NCBI GenBank assembly: GCA_025266875.1
Contig: JALLLT010000025.1
Coordinates: 372,001-436,000 of the forward strand
DNA length: 64,000 nucleotides
Direction: 5' to 3'
Source of the DNA: Fennellomyces sp. T-0311
Lineage: Eukaryota > Mucoromycota > Mucoromycetes > Mucorales > Lichtheimiaceae
The first letter of the stretch is position 1. Each line of letters starts with the position of its first letter. A program made the translations under genes and the position numbers. Positions 35,745-52,333 of this stretch are shown here, in pieces. Below the pieces are notes generated by a model that saw only the letters and a list, made by a program, of their open reading frames with translations, did no database searches and was not told the origin of the DNA.

Positions 35745-37227
35745 TCAGAACGAAGCGTGATGGCGGTTCGAGTTGTCCGAGAGACCGAAGCGTTTTCGTA
35801 GCGGCAGCGACTGCGAGCCACGCTTTTTGTTTGTGGGAATCCGTACCGGGCTGTTCTCGTCATCCACGCCGTCCAGACTCTTGCGCTTCTTATCGGTGAG
35901 CTTTGGACGTGAGGCCTTTGAAGCACCAGGCTGTAGAGGGCTTTCAGACTTCCGGTTGTCTTTTTTAGCAAGTGGCACAATCTCGTCTGCAACTTTGGGG
36001 GCTTGTTGTGGAGGCTCCGGATTATCTCGATGGACGGCCTGACTTGTCGCTTCCTGCACTGTTCGATTCATCCAGGGCTGGGAAAAACAATGTGGTTAGC
36101 GCTGGGCGGCATGGAAAGCACGGACAATAAAGAAGAACTCACAGGGATGTTTTCCTTGTTGTCTTGGTGTAGTCGGATCGTCTTTACGTTCTTTTTGTCG
36201 GATGGTGTTGTCGTTGTTTTATTGGTGTTCTGCGCCTCGAGTGCAAGGTCTTTATGCCAAGGCACCTGTCGGCGCTGGTTTCTGTCGTGCACTTTCTGCG
36301 ACCAGCGGGCGGCGACGCGCGCGCACGCAATGTCGCGGTCATGATCGTTTTCCAGCGCCTCTCCCAAAGCCTAGACGGGAAGAATTAATCTGGGAAAAGG
36401 AAAAGAAGCAAGGGCCTGAGTATTTACTGAACGCATGTTTTTCTTGTGCTTTACAAAAAGGGAGTGAGCACGTTCCACTTGGACATTTGCGCAGTCGCAC
36501 ATCAGGCATAGCTCTTGAATCGATTTCGGACTCCAATCGCGTAATTCAATTTCTTCCGCAAGCTCAAGCTGCGACACACACAAACGCGTAGCACTGCCGT
36601 CGCTGTTCATCCCAAAGATCGTCGTTGTCGAGACCACAAGGTCACTGACGATCGCTGCCACCTGCTTTGATTCGACGAGATACGCCAGCTGTGCACTTGC
36701 TTCAAACGGCGCAGTCAGATACTCAACGTTTAGCTTTTCCAATCTCTAAACGGCGTTTAATGGCACTGATCGATAGCCTTATACATGTGATAGCGCTAAC
36801 CTTGAACATGGCTTCTTTATTCGCTTCGTCGTCTTTGTCGTCGTCATCGTTACTGTATGTATGTCTCTGGGTTAAAGCATTTCAGACAACCACACAAAAG
36901 CGATATGCCCCTACCCCTTGGCTTTTTTGTCGCATGGCAATATCTTGCCGTCGAATACGACCAGCGGGGTCACGTCGTGTGAACGTATCGTAGCGAGTTG
37001 GTCAAGGAATGTGTCATTCGATCTGAAATTAAACGCATTAAAATCCAATCGAAAGCTGCCATGAGCAGCAAGGGAAAAGAAAATAAACGTTACTCGTTGG
37101 TTGCCAATGAGGATTCCGAAGGGTGCCACGCGCGACCATCCACCGCAACGGTCTTCCCGGCATATTCCTTAATGTGCATAGGCTGATGCACTGACTTGAC
37201 GAGCTGGAGCAAGTCGGTGGAACCCAT
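35745..37227 (-). CDS. Reduced EXO1/XPG-family nuclease-like protein
   Basis: Six exons, complement(35745..36077, 36143..36370, 36428..36745, 36801..36864, 36915..37022, 37094..37227), 394 aa. The start MGSTDLLQLVKSVHQPMHIKEYAGKTVAVDGRAW is a typical XPG-N domain with the required Gly2. Then HDVTPLVVFDGKILPCDKKAKG, and an XPG-I block NVEYLTAPFEASAQLAYLVESKQVAAIVSDL. Compared with EXO1, the WLHRGA motif is replaced, about 25 and 50 residues are missing around it and after the FDG block, APYEADAQLAY has become APFEASAQLAY, the EDSDLL acidic motif is VSDLVV, and the CILSGCDY/helix-hairpin-helix segment is reduced. The tail is basic and disordered, with KENIP. Either a structural or inactive paralogue, or a gene in decay. 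EXO1 proteins are usually 600-850 aa. Confidence 0.7.
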
Positions 37228-38640
37228 TTTGCACATGTAAGATTACAACGATCGCAGATGAGCAAAAGAGACCAGGAGAGAAGGAAAAAAAAAGACCAGA
37301 AGGATTTCGGGCGACACGAAAATACTGAACTTGGGCTGTGTACTAAAGGTGGTCGCGGCAAGTCACGAGCATCATCTTACTTGATGCAGACAAACCCCCT
37401 TTCTTTTTCCTGCCGTGCGTCTTTTTTTGTATCGCTTAAACCGTTTGACGCACAGATCGTGTATCTGTTGCTTAGGAAACGATATGGCTCCAACGTTGCT
37501 CCCATCGATTTTCATTTGTCATCTCAAACGTCCCGCGAAAAAAGATAAGCTTCATCTTTCTGCTCGACGCGCAATGCATATCGCTATACTTTACATGTCT
37601 GCTGCCGGAGAGAGGGCGAGCGTTTGTATATTTGGCTATCCATTTATACTTTCAAGTGCGCCCAATGCGAAATTATGTAATTTTTAGATGATCAGCCCAA
37701 TTTAGTTCATACAATTCCCGTGGCAAGAGCAGCCGCACTCCAGCCCATACCATCCCGTTGTCGGATGATCTTGTTTCTGTACACATTCCAGCCATCATCA
37801 CCATAGCATTTAATCTATAGGTGGATAAATATATGTGCAACATTCATCGGGGCGGCTCTGCAAGTACCTATTAATAATATGGCTTCATTAGATAGTATGC
37901 CCAAAGACTCAAAGCCATCACCTTATACATTAAGTCCTCTAAAGCGTTACATTGTAGCAGAGCATGGTCTATAAACATTGCAAGATATACATGAAAATAG
38001 CAGACCGGCAAGACGGAAACCCTTCATAATTGGTAATGATCGGTGGTTGATCTTTTTAAAGAACTTTGCGTGATACGACATATGGAATTATTCAGCTTGG
38101 TCGAAGCAAATAAATTTTACTTGGCAGTTGACTTTTATATAACTGTTGCTTGCTTGTTTACATGACACTATTTTCTGGGGTGCAAACAGAGACTGATCTA
38201 GTCGTTATTTCACCCGCTAGTCCATACCACGATGGAATGACAAATGCAACAAGAAAGGCGGATCTATTGGTGCCGTACGTTGTGCAAGAATCATCGCAGT
38301 TTTTTTTTTTTGTTTGTGGGAATCATCGCATTAGTTGATCACTTTGACAATAAGTAGTGTCGAAGGTTAATTTTATCAAAGGACTATTTTCACATATTCA
38401 TGGAAAAGCAACCTTTGTCTTGCAAGTATATAGTACGTATCACCGTGCTGTCTCGTCCTGCAGTTATTCGATGTTGTAAGTGGAATGCTTGATTACATCT
38501 CGCCGATATCCAGCATTGGTTGTTTCTAGTTTTCTTTTATAATATATCTAGAACAAGTGGATTGCAGATTGAAGCGCAGGATTACACCATATGTACATAT
38601 GTAACGTCCAGATACGATAAGCACCCTTGTATATCCCATA
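37228..38640. other. Intergenic, no supported gene
   Basis: Upstream of the EXO1-like gene. Only short frames without motifs are seen on either strand. Confidence 0.45.
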
Positions 38641-38649
38641 GTGACGTCT

Positions 38650-40060
38650 GTAACTTAATCGTACAAACTTTGGTATCCCCTGTAAGCCGTCAGAATCAAA
38701 TTAAAGCCGACAGATAGACATGCTATATGTGAAGCAAAAATATAATAATAGTGGCGGACGATTTGTATCAAAGGGTATCCATGACTGTTCGAGATGCTGA
38801 ATATGTACTCACGAATATTGCAAGATACTTTTATATAACATACTAGCTGTCTCCCGATTCTGGCTTCGCCTTCACCAACCCTGAAAATGCCGGAACCATT
38901 ACAGTCACACACGTTATTGCAGGTCAGTGTGTCACTTTGGAGTAGTTGCGCTACTGCCTTCTTTAACGGGTGGAGCGGATCCATCAGCAACAAGTGCCAT
39001 GTTTCATTCTCTAAGCGAGATCCAACCCGATAGAACAACTCCATCAGTAATACCATCCTTCTTTACTGTTTTTCGGTAGAATAGAACTTAACTTTACACA
39101 TCGACTGAACCAGTTTTTTACACCTCTGTATAGAAGCACTGTTTGCCTTTAAAATATCATTACGATCAGAATGGTAGTCTGGGGATCCAATGGTTTCCTT
39201 ATCACTTGAACATTGTAGCATCTCCAAAAGGTCGTAAACAGTAAGCAAGGCTTATATAGGGAACCAAAATCACCTAGAACGCTTACGTATAAACCATAAA
39301 GGGTTGCCTTTTAGAACTTCTACACCTTGATTAACATTCGTAATGCTAAATAGACCTGTTTAACATTTCGCTGTTACAAAGTACGTATGACTTGAAATGA
39401 ATGCTTTGTATTAATTATCTATCAATTGGATGGATCATGCTTAATGTTCGTATGCAACTTAGATTCGTTGATGAGACCTTAATTAACATTCGTCTGCCCA
39501 TGTTTTGAGCTATAAGTAGCTCAGAGCGACTAGCACACTTTTGCAGTACATTCTGTTCTGCGTACGTATGTGTACGAAAGCATGTGAAATAAAAAATATA
39601 CATTGTGTAACCAAATCCTGCCATTCGAGCAAGAAAGGATGTGCCCTTCTTGTTGCGTACTTAAGCAAGTATTATTTAATTGTTGCTCTCGCTTCCAAAG
39701 TTAACATCAGACGCACTTGAACAGAGGAACTGATATTTCAAGGAACTGAGGTGGTAATCCTGAATATAAATAACACTCTTAATTTTGAACTTTCTCCGTG
39801 TGTTCACTTCATACGTATTATTCATATTAAGCTTCATTTTGCTGACTATGTCAGATCCACACCTAATAAGAACTTGATCACTCGGTAGACATCGACCTTG
39901 GTACTGTGAACATCTCAGTAGCAAGCCATCGACACCCGCTACAAGTTCGGAAAAGAGATCCGCTGGCACTGCTTGCACGGGGTCTGTACACAAAGCGTCA
40001 ACAGGGCCACAATGGATCAACATCACAAAACTCGAAGCCGACCGTGGTCCTAGCAATGCA
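38650..40060 (-). pseudogene. Decayed fragments of an unknown repetitive protein family
   Basis: Reading leftwards: a frame from 40056 (126 codons), then SIQRCKKLVQSMCKVKFYSTEKQ near 39063-39140, then DGITDGVVLSGW and, in a shifted frame, ETWHLLLMDPLHPLKKAVAQLLQSD near 38930-39040. Order and composition resemble lineage-specific, transposon-associated proteins I have seen in Mucorales, but stops and frame changes break it. No named family can be assigned. Confidence 0.3.
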
Positions 40061-40265
40061 ACGAATTTGATTCACCATAACGTGCCATTACCCAAGTATG
40101 ACTCAGCATCTACTCTTTTCATCCTCTCCATTTTTAGCATATCCAAGCATCCCAGATACCCTTATCTGTCCAAGTTGAGCATAATGGAGTAACTCCTTGG
40201 AGCACGGCGATTTACTTGGTCTTTGTAAATAAAACCACATTTAAGAACGTATCTATCTATAGTTT

Positions 40266-40976
40266 CTATTTGTTGTGCCATATTAAAGTGCGGAGGGAAT
40301 CCCAGGAATCTGAGTCGCGGTAGATATATTGCATGGAAGCACGAAGTGAAGGCTGAAGGGTATCTGCATCGCGCTTGAAGAGGTACATGACAAGACCCCA
40401 GCATACAGCAGCGAAGACTGGATAGGTATGTTGAGGGGCATCGATGATTTGCCGTTTCACCGGTACCTTGACCAAAGCAATGGCTACACGAGCAAAGATA
40501 TACAAGACAATCTTGGCCGCAAAGCTTTATAAGAATCCCTCTTTCCTTCCTTACAATTCCCATTTGCTTTACCTGTTGATTGATGGCATTGTTTTCACCA
40601 AAAACAAAATAGCCGCCTAATAAACCGGCAACGAATGTATGTATATCAGCCTCCTTGCCGCCGTTCAACCGCTTCTGGACGAACATGGCCGTTTTATAGA
40701 TCGTTGCAAAGACACCCAAGTTCCTGGCATGCTGCTTTGTTGCTCTAAAGATATACCGGAACTTATCCATTGTGCTGAAAACGTAACATCATTAATACAT
40801 TGTGGGGTGCCCTGAGTACTCTATACGTACGAGCCAGACTTGAACAAAAAGGCCATGACCAAAGCATGAGGAAACCGGATTCGAGTACCGTAGACAATAC
40901 CATTACGAAAACCTTTCAAGATGGTCAAGACATCGTGGTACTTTGGATCCAAGGCAATGGCTTCTAAGACATCCAT
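40266..40976 (-). CDS. PXMP4: Peroxisomal membrane protein PXMP4/PMP24-like
   Basis: Three exons, complement(40266..40511, 40573..40774, 40831..40976), 197 aa. Family landmarks in order: LTILKGFRNGIVYGTRIRFPHALVMAFLFKSGS, then the Q/H-rich loop TKQHARNLGVFATIYK, then FVAGLLGGYFVFGENNAINQQ, then YIFARVAIALVK, then YPVFAAVCWGLVMYLF and LQPSLRASMQYIYRDSDSWDSL. Human PXMP4 has the same series and similar length (212 aa). It is a multi-pass protein of the peroxisomal membrane, related to the Tim17/22/23-type PMP group, with a possible pore role. It lies about 1 kb from the divergently read PEX1 gene. Confidence 0.93.
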
Positions 40977-41979
40977 GGCTTAATAAAAAACGAAAGTGAA
41001 GAAAGAAAGACGAGAGAGAAGGTTTTCACATGAAGTTAAAAGGTGACTTAAAATTCGCAGGAGGTCGAATTGGCATATGATTCGAAAAATGTGTCTGTTT
41101 AATTGGTCGGATGAATTAATATACGGTCAACTAAGACGCATTACTACGTTTTAGGATAAACCAGAACTCCCAATGACATCAGAGAAGTTTGCCTTACACT
41201 GATAAAATGTTTTACGAGCTGTGGCAAAAAGCATAGAAAATGCTGTGTGCATTAAATGAAATGCCGAAAGTTCTTCCATATGGTTTCGGTTAAACTGTCA
41301 TGGATTCTTGCTGATCTAGGGACATTGTCTCCACACTCCCACGACAAAGCCCGACACTTCGTCCCTCTGTGTACGCTGGTTAAAAATAATGATAACGATG
41401 GTTGTCATAATTCACCAAACTTTTTAGCCATTTACTGCCATGGAAGATGCGGGGTATCGAATGTTTCTTTTTTTTGTTTTGGTGGTTGGGTAGCAAAAGG
41501 TTGGCTTGCTGCCATAGGAACAAATAACCAATGATGTTCCCACGTGGCCATGACAACAGTGTATAAAACGACAAGGATTAACCTAATTCAGATCAATTTA
41601 CTCATATTTTTTTGGCAATTTACTCGAAATACTAGATGTGTATGAGTAGTATAAATTTTCTTTTATTGCTGACAGTTCATCTAGAGAGTGAAGCGCAAGG
41701 GAGATACTTTATAGACCAATTAATCTTAGATAGAGTACATGACTTGTTATTGTAAACAAAACATAACACTCACTGTTCCAGCCGAACTTGGCAGCAAGAT
41801 CGATCCACTTCAGTGGCAAGATTGATGTATGTACATGACAAAGCACCGGATTTTCGATATACCCCACCTTAAATGCGAGCGGGGTCTCACGCACGCCGGA
41901 GCCAGCAAGTGATGGTTCCAAAAAGCCCGAATAAAATGACAAATGCCCAATATATGGCACCCTTTGTCACTCTTTCACC
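40977..41979. promoter_or_regulatory. Shared intergenic region between PXMP4 and PEX1
   Basis: Both peroxisome genes read outward from this 1-kb stretch. It holds no supported gene (open frames at 41256-41534 and 41709-41960 lack motifs) and presumably carries both promoters. I found no clear fatty-acid response element by eye. Confidence 0.4.
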
Positions 41980-46271
<4,292 letters not shown>

Positions 46272-46561
46272 GAAAAAACCTCCAGCGAAACCGAGCCTTG
46301 CCTAAAATAGATATCGCAATAATTTTTGACGCTTTTGCTCGCACCTCTCCTTCCTTCCCAGCGCAAGGCTCCCCACTTTGTTAAAAATACCACACCGTTT
46401 ATATTTATAACAGTTTTAAATCCAAAAAAGAACAAGCGAGCCGCTAAACTTGCATAATATTAACTGTGAGTTTCTTTTTCTGCCACTCGACTTTTCCGTA
46501 CCTTTTTTTTCTGCCTTCCCACCCAGACTTTGACTCATGTGCTCAATCCATATCCCTGTAG

Positions 46562-48141
46562 ATGGGTCGCAAAAAAATCAAAATCCAGCCCATCAAGGAT
46601 GATCGTAATCGCCAGGTGAGCTGACCCCACCGCCGCCAGACATTCATTCTTACCGTCGCCGTAGGTTACTTTCCTCAAGCGGAAGCAGGGCCTCATGAAA
46701 AAGGCCTACGAACTGAGCGTCCTGTGCGATTGCGAGATTGCACTCATCATTTTCAACTCGAGCGGCAAGCTTGTGCAGTACGCCAGTACCGAGATTGACA
46801 AGATTCTGCTAAAGTACACTGACGTAAGTGTAGGTCATACTGCCCGAGTCTTGAGCATGTTACTGACGACACCGCAATAGTATAACGAGCCCCACGAAAG
46901 CAAATCCAACCTGGATGTAAGTGGTCGATAGGGTGTATCATCGCCATGGATACTAAATGGATCGAGCAGTTTGTCAACGCGGCTGATCAAGACGAAGACG
47001 GGCACAAGCTGGACGACGATGGCATGGACGACCATCATGATATCGGCTCGGAAAAGTCAGTGAACGAGCCGCAAGCAACAGTCCCAACACAACAAGAACA
47101 GCCACCAGCCCCACCCACTCCACAGCAGCACCCGTCGATGCAGCCACCCCAAGTGGGGTCGCACATGGTGAGCCATCAACCGCCGCCGGTCATGTATTAT
47201 CAGCAACAACCACCGCAGCATCGGCCTTACCCGGTGATGCAGCAGCACCCACCACCACCGCCGCCGCCTCCCCAACACCGTATGGGATATGACATGTATA
47301 GTCTGCAGCAACCGCCGCCGCCCATGTACATGATTCATGTAAAAAAAATTAAATGCACGTGACAATTGTGAAAGATATGCTGATGGTTTTGCTTCAAAGC
47401 AGGGAATGCACCCGCCACCGCCACCACCACCACCACCACCACCACCACCAGCGCACGGTGGGCCGCCGATGCAATATGCGCCGGTGGTCCATCACCCTCC
47501 GCCCTACGCAAGTTCAGCAACAAACACACCGCCTTTGCCCATACCAACGCAACACAGCAGTCCACACGATGGAAGTCCACACACGGCCAACATTCCCAGT
47601 CCAACACCGTCGGCAGCCAGCCATCACAGCCATGGCAAGAAGCCTCCACCCAAACTGCGTGTCCAGATTCCCAACGAATCGCCACCAAAGAAGGAAGAAG
47701 AGCAGGAAGAGCAAAAATTTGCTCGGCCCGCTACCCCGCAACAACGACCCACAGCAGAACCAAGCACAGCAAGCATTGGCCCACCTTCAGCATTGCCGTC
47801 ACAGTTTGCCCAGAATCTGTTTTCTCCCACAACGTTTTATCCGGAATTCTATCAGCAAAATGAGTTGCCCAGTCCATTGAACTTCTCCGCAACCCCAACC
47901 GCTGCAAATACGTTCCAGTGGCCAACGCCTTCCTCGGCTGCAGGGTCGTCTGCTCCTCCAGCGCGCGATTATAAGCCTTCGCCATTGGCAAAGCTTGATA
48001 CCAGGTAAACGAAAAAGGAAAGCGTGTGTAATGCAATGATCACTGACGGAAAGGCGGTTCAGCGACTCAAAACGACCCGCACAAGAAGATGATGTCAAGG
48101 AAGAAGATAAGAAGCAATCAAAGAAGTCCAAGATTGCATAA
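46562..48141 (+). CDS. MEF2-type MADS-box transcription factor
   Basis: Six exons, join(46562..46615, 46665..46823, 46881..46916, 46970..47338, 47403..48004, 48063..48141), 432 aa. The MADS box starts at the first Met: [48 protein letters not shown], then the MEF2 extension [21 protein letters not shown]. This matches the Rlm1/Smp1/MEF2 type rather than SRF. The rest is disordered: acidic [17 protein letters not shown], long Pro/Gln-rich stretches (a run of Pro from about 47409), Ser/Pro-rich segments and a Lys-rich end ([14 protein letters not shown]). In other fungi such factors act under cell-wall-integrity MAP kinases, and several SP/TP sites are present here. The acceptor at 46969 could alternatively be 46966, changing one residue. 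Confidence 0.93.
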
Positions 48142-48232
48142 GTTGTATATAACATTTGTTTTTTTTCGAGTTTTCTGAAAATATACGGTGATCTTCCAAT
48201 CCCGAAAAATACCGTTGTCTTTCTCTTTTTAA

Positions 48233-49151
48233 ATGCTTCGATCGCTACGTGTTGCATGGCGACGATCGTATAGCACCAGTTGCTCGGCAACCAATGCCCA
48301 CCCGTTGCATCCCGATCGACCCATTGGTTACATTAATCTCGTCCAAGAAAAAGTCCCATACAATATAGGTTTGGAAATCCAAACGCATCTCGTGAATCGG
48401 CGTCATGCGATCAATAAGCAAGGACCCCAAGACGACGATCCAAGCGATATCATTGTATTTCTTCAACACCCACCCACGTATACAGCTGGACGTCGCATAC
48501 GCGGAAAAACCGAATTGGAAGAAGAACAAAGGCTACGCCGATTGGGTGCCGAGTATTTCGAAGTAAGCTTTTTTTTTACTTGATTCGGAAAAGGAAAACA
48601 CTCAAATATAATAACAAAGACGATGCGCGGTGGCCAAATCACATACCATGGCCCAGGTCAATTAATTGCCTATCCTATTCTTGACGTTCGTGATTACCAG
48701 GTGAGTTAGGCGGAGTCAAAGTGAGATCAAAGATTTAAACTAAAAACGGTAGATCAATGTACGATGTTATGTCTCACGCCTCGAAAAAACCGTAATTGAT
48801 TGTTGCAAGCAATTTGGAGTCAAGGCGAACACCACGGATAATACTGGGGTTTGGGTAGGCGAGGATGCCAAAATTGCCGCTTTGGGAGTTCATTTGCAAC
48901 GCTATGTAAGTAGTCATGGTGTGGCACTCAACTGCAACGTCGATTTGAGTTGGTATAATCACATCGTACCCTGCGGATTGGCTGATAAACGGATCACTTC
49001 ATTATCCCTGGAGACAAATCAAGAAATCACTCCAGAAATGACCCTTCCAAAGCTTGCTTCAAGTTTTTCAAAATTATTTCAGGTCCCTGTCAAACCAGTC
49101 CAAGCGGATGGCGCATTGCAACGTACGATTTCAAGCATGATAAACAAATAA
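48233..49151 (+). CDS. LIPT2: Mitochondrial octanoyl-[ACP] transferase (LipB type)
   Basis: Three exons, join(48233..48562, 48620..48700, 48753..49151), 269 aa. A basic leader ([15 protein letters not shown]) suggests mitochondrial import. The LipB fold shows [40 protein letters not shown] (the family signature, split by an intron after DYQ), [27 protein letters not shown] with the catalytic Lys, and HIVPCGL with the catalytic Cys. The enzyme moves octanoyl from acyl carrier protein to lipoate-dependent subunits, the first step of lipoic acid synthesis (yeast LIP2). Its stop codon is only 18 bp from that of the convergent SAP-domain gene. Confidence 0.96.
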
Positions 49152-49169
49152 AAAAATATCTTTTTATTC

Positions 49170-49905
49170 TTACGACGGTTGATTTAAAAGACGATCCCGT
49201 TCTTGTTGCAATCTTTCAATCAACTCAACTTTGCGGCCAGTCGTAGATTGGCCGTAGTGTCGTAACATTTGTTTTAACTCAGCAACGGTTACATCATTAA
49301 AATTCATGCTGTTCAATCGTTTATCCATGGCTTGGCGAAGCTGTTCAGGCGTTGCTGGCGGTATTCGGTTTCGGTGTAGTCGTTGTATCTGTATAGGTAC
49401 GCTTGGCTTCATCATCATGGAAGGTCGCGAATCAGCCGCCACTTGGATCGGTGCAAATACCACTTCTTGGTGTTTGTTGAATGAAGGTGGCAAAGATGAT
49501 GATCGCCTTCGTCGTTTTTGCGATATCAGGGCTTCTTCTTGTGTAGTTGGGGGTATGACGAGGTGATCTAGGTCCATCCAGAACTCTGCGTGGGGTGGTG
49601 AAGTCGTTTCAACAGACGACACTGGGGAATGCGATAATGACAGTGGCTGCATATTGTTTGTTAGTACTTTATTTTTGTTCAATGAGACAGCTTACATTGG
49701 TAAAAGGTGTATGAACAGAGGAACTACGACGCCGCCCAAAGGGTGGTGAAGTGAGCGGTGGCACTTGGAGCATACTTTGATCATCCACGTCAAACTGGAT
49801 AAACTCATCAAAGCTCCATACGCCTCCCGTAGTATCATCATTGTCTAGAAAGGACTGAAATGATGCCACGTCTTGTGGATGGTATGTTTGTTGTTCTTGA
49901 TACAT
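49170..49905 (-). CDS. SAP-domain protein
   Basis: Two exons, complement(49170..49646, 49696..49905), 228 aa. The first half is Gln/Ser/Asp-rich with two FxxF-like acidic patches (SFDEFIQFDVDD) and RRRSSS. The middle has KRRRRSSSLPPSFN, a likely nuclear signal and phosphorylation site. The C-terminus is a SAP motif, MNFNDVTVAELKQMLRHYGQSTTGRKVELIERLQQERDRLL, a helix-turn-helix that binds DNA or RNA. The protein looks like a small nuclear regulator or chromatin-associated factor; no specific orthologue is recognised. The only intron is 49 nt with an acceptor aatatgcag. Confidence 0.85.
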
Positions 49906-51565
49906 TCTTTTACACAAAGGAAAAGAATTTTTTTAAAAAAAAAAAAGAGGAAGGAAAAAAACCAAAGTTTAGACTTGGGCATGAAGGTTTTTGCTTTTTG
50001 AAACCTGTCCAAACCAAATTCGGATACACGACCGCTTTCTCCGAGATCACCTGTTCACACCCTTTTCTTTTTATGCGAACTACCATGGTGATAAGGTTGC
50101 TACGGAACTGATCCACGTTTCCCCGTGGAAAAATGCTTCTATGCAACACGTCATTAATCTGGGTAACGTTGGTTGAGGCAATTCTGTTGTAATTGCTAAT
50201 CCAAGTAGAGATTTGTAATGTGCAGCCCCAATTCACTTTTGTCTCCACAAGATTTTAATAAAGAGATTGTTGAATTGTAGAAGCGGTATTCTTGTTAATT
50301 TAAACAATGTAAACTATGGCTAGCCAAGGTGTATGTTAACACCCTTGACGACTATTCAGTCAAAACACACGACCTATTAAGCTTTCGGTGACCCAGTTCC
50401 AAATATGTAAGTTGCTAATTATTCTGTTCGAAAAACCACCACAGTGGCTAATAATATATATAGTAACAAAGCGATTTTGCCGGTGGCGCGCTTACTATGG
50501 ATTAAGAATTAAAAGCGTGCCAGCCCGACGGGTATGTATCACGGGTTATGCGCTTGACTAGCGGAACCAGGGGATACCATCGTTCCGATTACAAATGCAT
50601 GGAAATCTGGGGAGGTATGACAGGAGTGCGTCAAGAATATGTCACATATATAAATATAGGCATGTACGTATGACTAAAAGATTATCAATTGGAAAGAAAT
50701 TCACGAACAAAAATGGTTATAATGTTGATCAAAACGATTGAAAACAGTCGGTCATACTTACTACCGTGGTGGATTACCAATATTCCGGGTATGAAACGTA
50801 TGCCCTAGAACTTAGTAAGCAATAGTAACAATGACATACCCGTAACCATCGACATCATGTCGATGCGAGGGAAACAATAATATAGCACATAGAGTGAATT
50901 ACATTAAAGTTTATTTTCAAAACTAGTACGAACGGGCTGCACCAAACATTAGCCTACGTAGCTACACTCTTCCGAAAATTACATACAAGCAGAATACATA
51001 CACTTTATTAATAAGCGTATAGCAATGAAAGGCAGTAGACTCTGGAAATAGCCTTTACAAACAGTGAATAGTGCGAGATTGTCCCTTTTTGATCAAAGTC
51101 ATTGAATTGCTTTCTGTCCCCTTGGCTGTTGACTGAACAAGATTGAGTTCGACCTGCCTCTCCTTGTTTGGAGACAGTGCTGTACCAAGATGTAATGATT
51201 TATATTATTATTTATGGGCGCTACGTACATGCATTTGCTAAAGCACGTACGTACCCAATGAAATGGCATTTTGGGAATTGAAATGAAAGATCAACTAGCC
51301 TTCGGAGAAACTAGTGAGCTACACTTTTCAAGACATATTGCTTCTTTGGAAAGCCACGCATGAGGCGATTACATAATTTTCTATACAATGCTTGACATAA
51401 GAGCGAACAGGTAATTATCCTTATCAATGTCAAGTCGAAATCTGGTGACCCATGTATTGGGCAATTGCATGTAAAGGAAATGTCCATACATAGCATGGAT
51501 TTATCGGAAAGTCACCTTAGTAAAATGAAAAAAAGGAGTATTACTTCAACTTGACCACCAGTGTA
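49906..51565. other. Intergenic, no supported gene
   Basis: AT-rich, with only short frames on either strand and no motif. It holds the promoter of the SAP-domain gene at its left end. Confidence 0.45.
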
Positions 51566-52333
51566 TTAAGAAGGACAGAATGAGACGGTGTATCCAGTTG
51601 CGGCACATTTACACTTAGAAATGTTGTCATCGTATACATTAGAATATGCATCTAAGCGTACATCCTCCACAGACTCCGAGTACTCAGTGAGATAGCAAGT
51701 GGCGGGAGTACTATACTATCCAACACAGCAGTATTCATCTGTATCGTATATAGTATGAACAGCCAGATTGACAACCCACAAGGCCATTCGCGCCATTATA
51801 CACGTTCATTTGCTCAGGAAATATAGCCATTGAAGAGCAAGTCGGTGTGCCGCAATGGCACTGGCAAGCCTCTCTCTCGAGTTTGGTACGAAGAATCAAT
51901 AGGGCTAATGGAAATAGGTAAATTGAATCCTTGAACATATGATAGGTAATAATCATCGTTGCCATCCGAGCTTGCGAACTTTAGTCCAATATATTGTTAG
52001 CAAGACTTGAAGTCAAAATCCAGATCAAGAACTCACTGATACTTCCACCAATGAGACTGGATCAACAGCAGATGGAATCGATTTGCATTCATCATCACCA
52101 TCACATTGTTCAAAAGCCTAATAGCGATCCTCTCAACCATCAGCAGGATCGTAAGTGTATTCGCCATGTTGCGCTGTTTGTCGATAGTCAGTCTCTGCTT
52201 GGCCGTTCTGAAGCTGACCGACAGTGATATCACTATCACAACTGTTCTTAACTACAGCGTGAACACATTGAATGGCAGTAAGCACCATAAGGGCAGCGAG
52301 AGAAATGGCCTTGAGCGAAATAGTAGTGTGCAT
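51566..52333 (-). pseudogene. Thaumatin-like secreted protein, inactivated
   Basis: The start MHTTISLKAISLAALMVLTAIQCVHA is a good signal peptide. Then VVKNSCDSDITVGQLQNG, CDGDDECKSIPSAVDPVSLVEVS, DYYLSYVQGFNLPISISPI, CGTPTCSSMAIFPEQMNVYNGANGLVGCQSGC, DEYCCVG and YSNVYDDNISKCKCAATGYTVSFCPS follow in order, the layout of thaumatin/PR5 proteins. The frame is cut by TGA at 52133-52135 and TAG at 52118-52120, both at places where the family has Trp, by a frame change near 51900, another near 51740 and a TAG after CCVG. A probable intron with gtgagt lies near 52000-52060. The introns cannot explain the stops. Confidence 0.75.

Noticed and set aside
47333..48036. Overlapping open frames in other phases inside the MADS-box gene, including long His and Val/Trp-rich products
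   Set aside because: They are shadows of the Pro/Gln/His-coding repeats (CCA/CAC runs) of the real frame.
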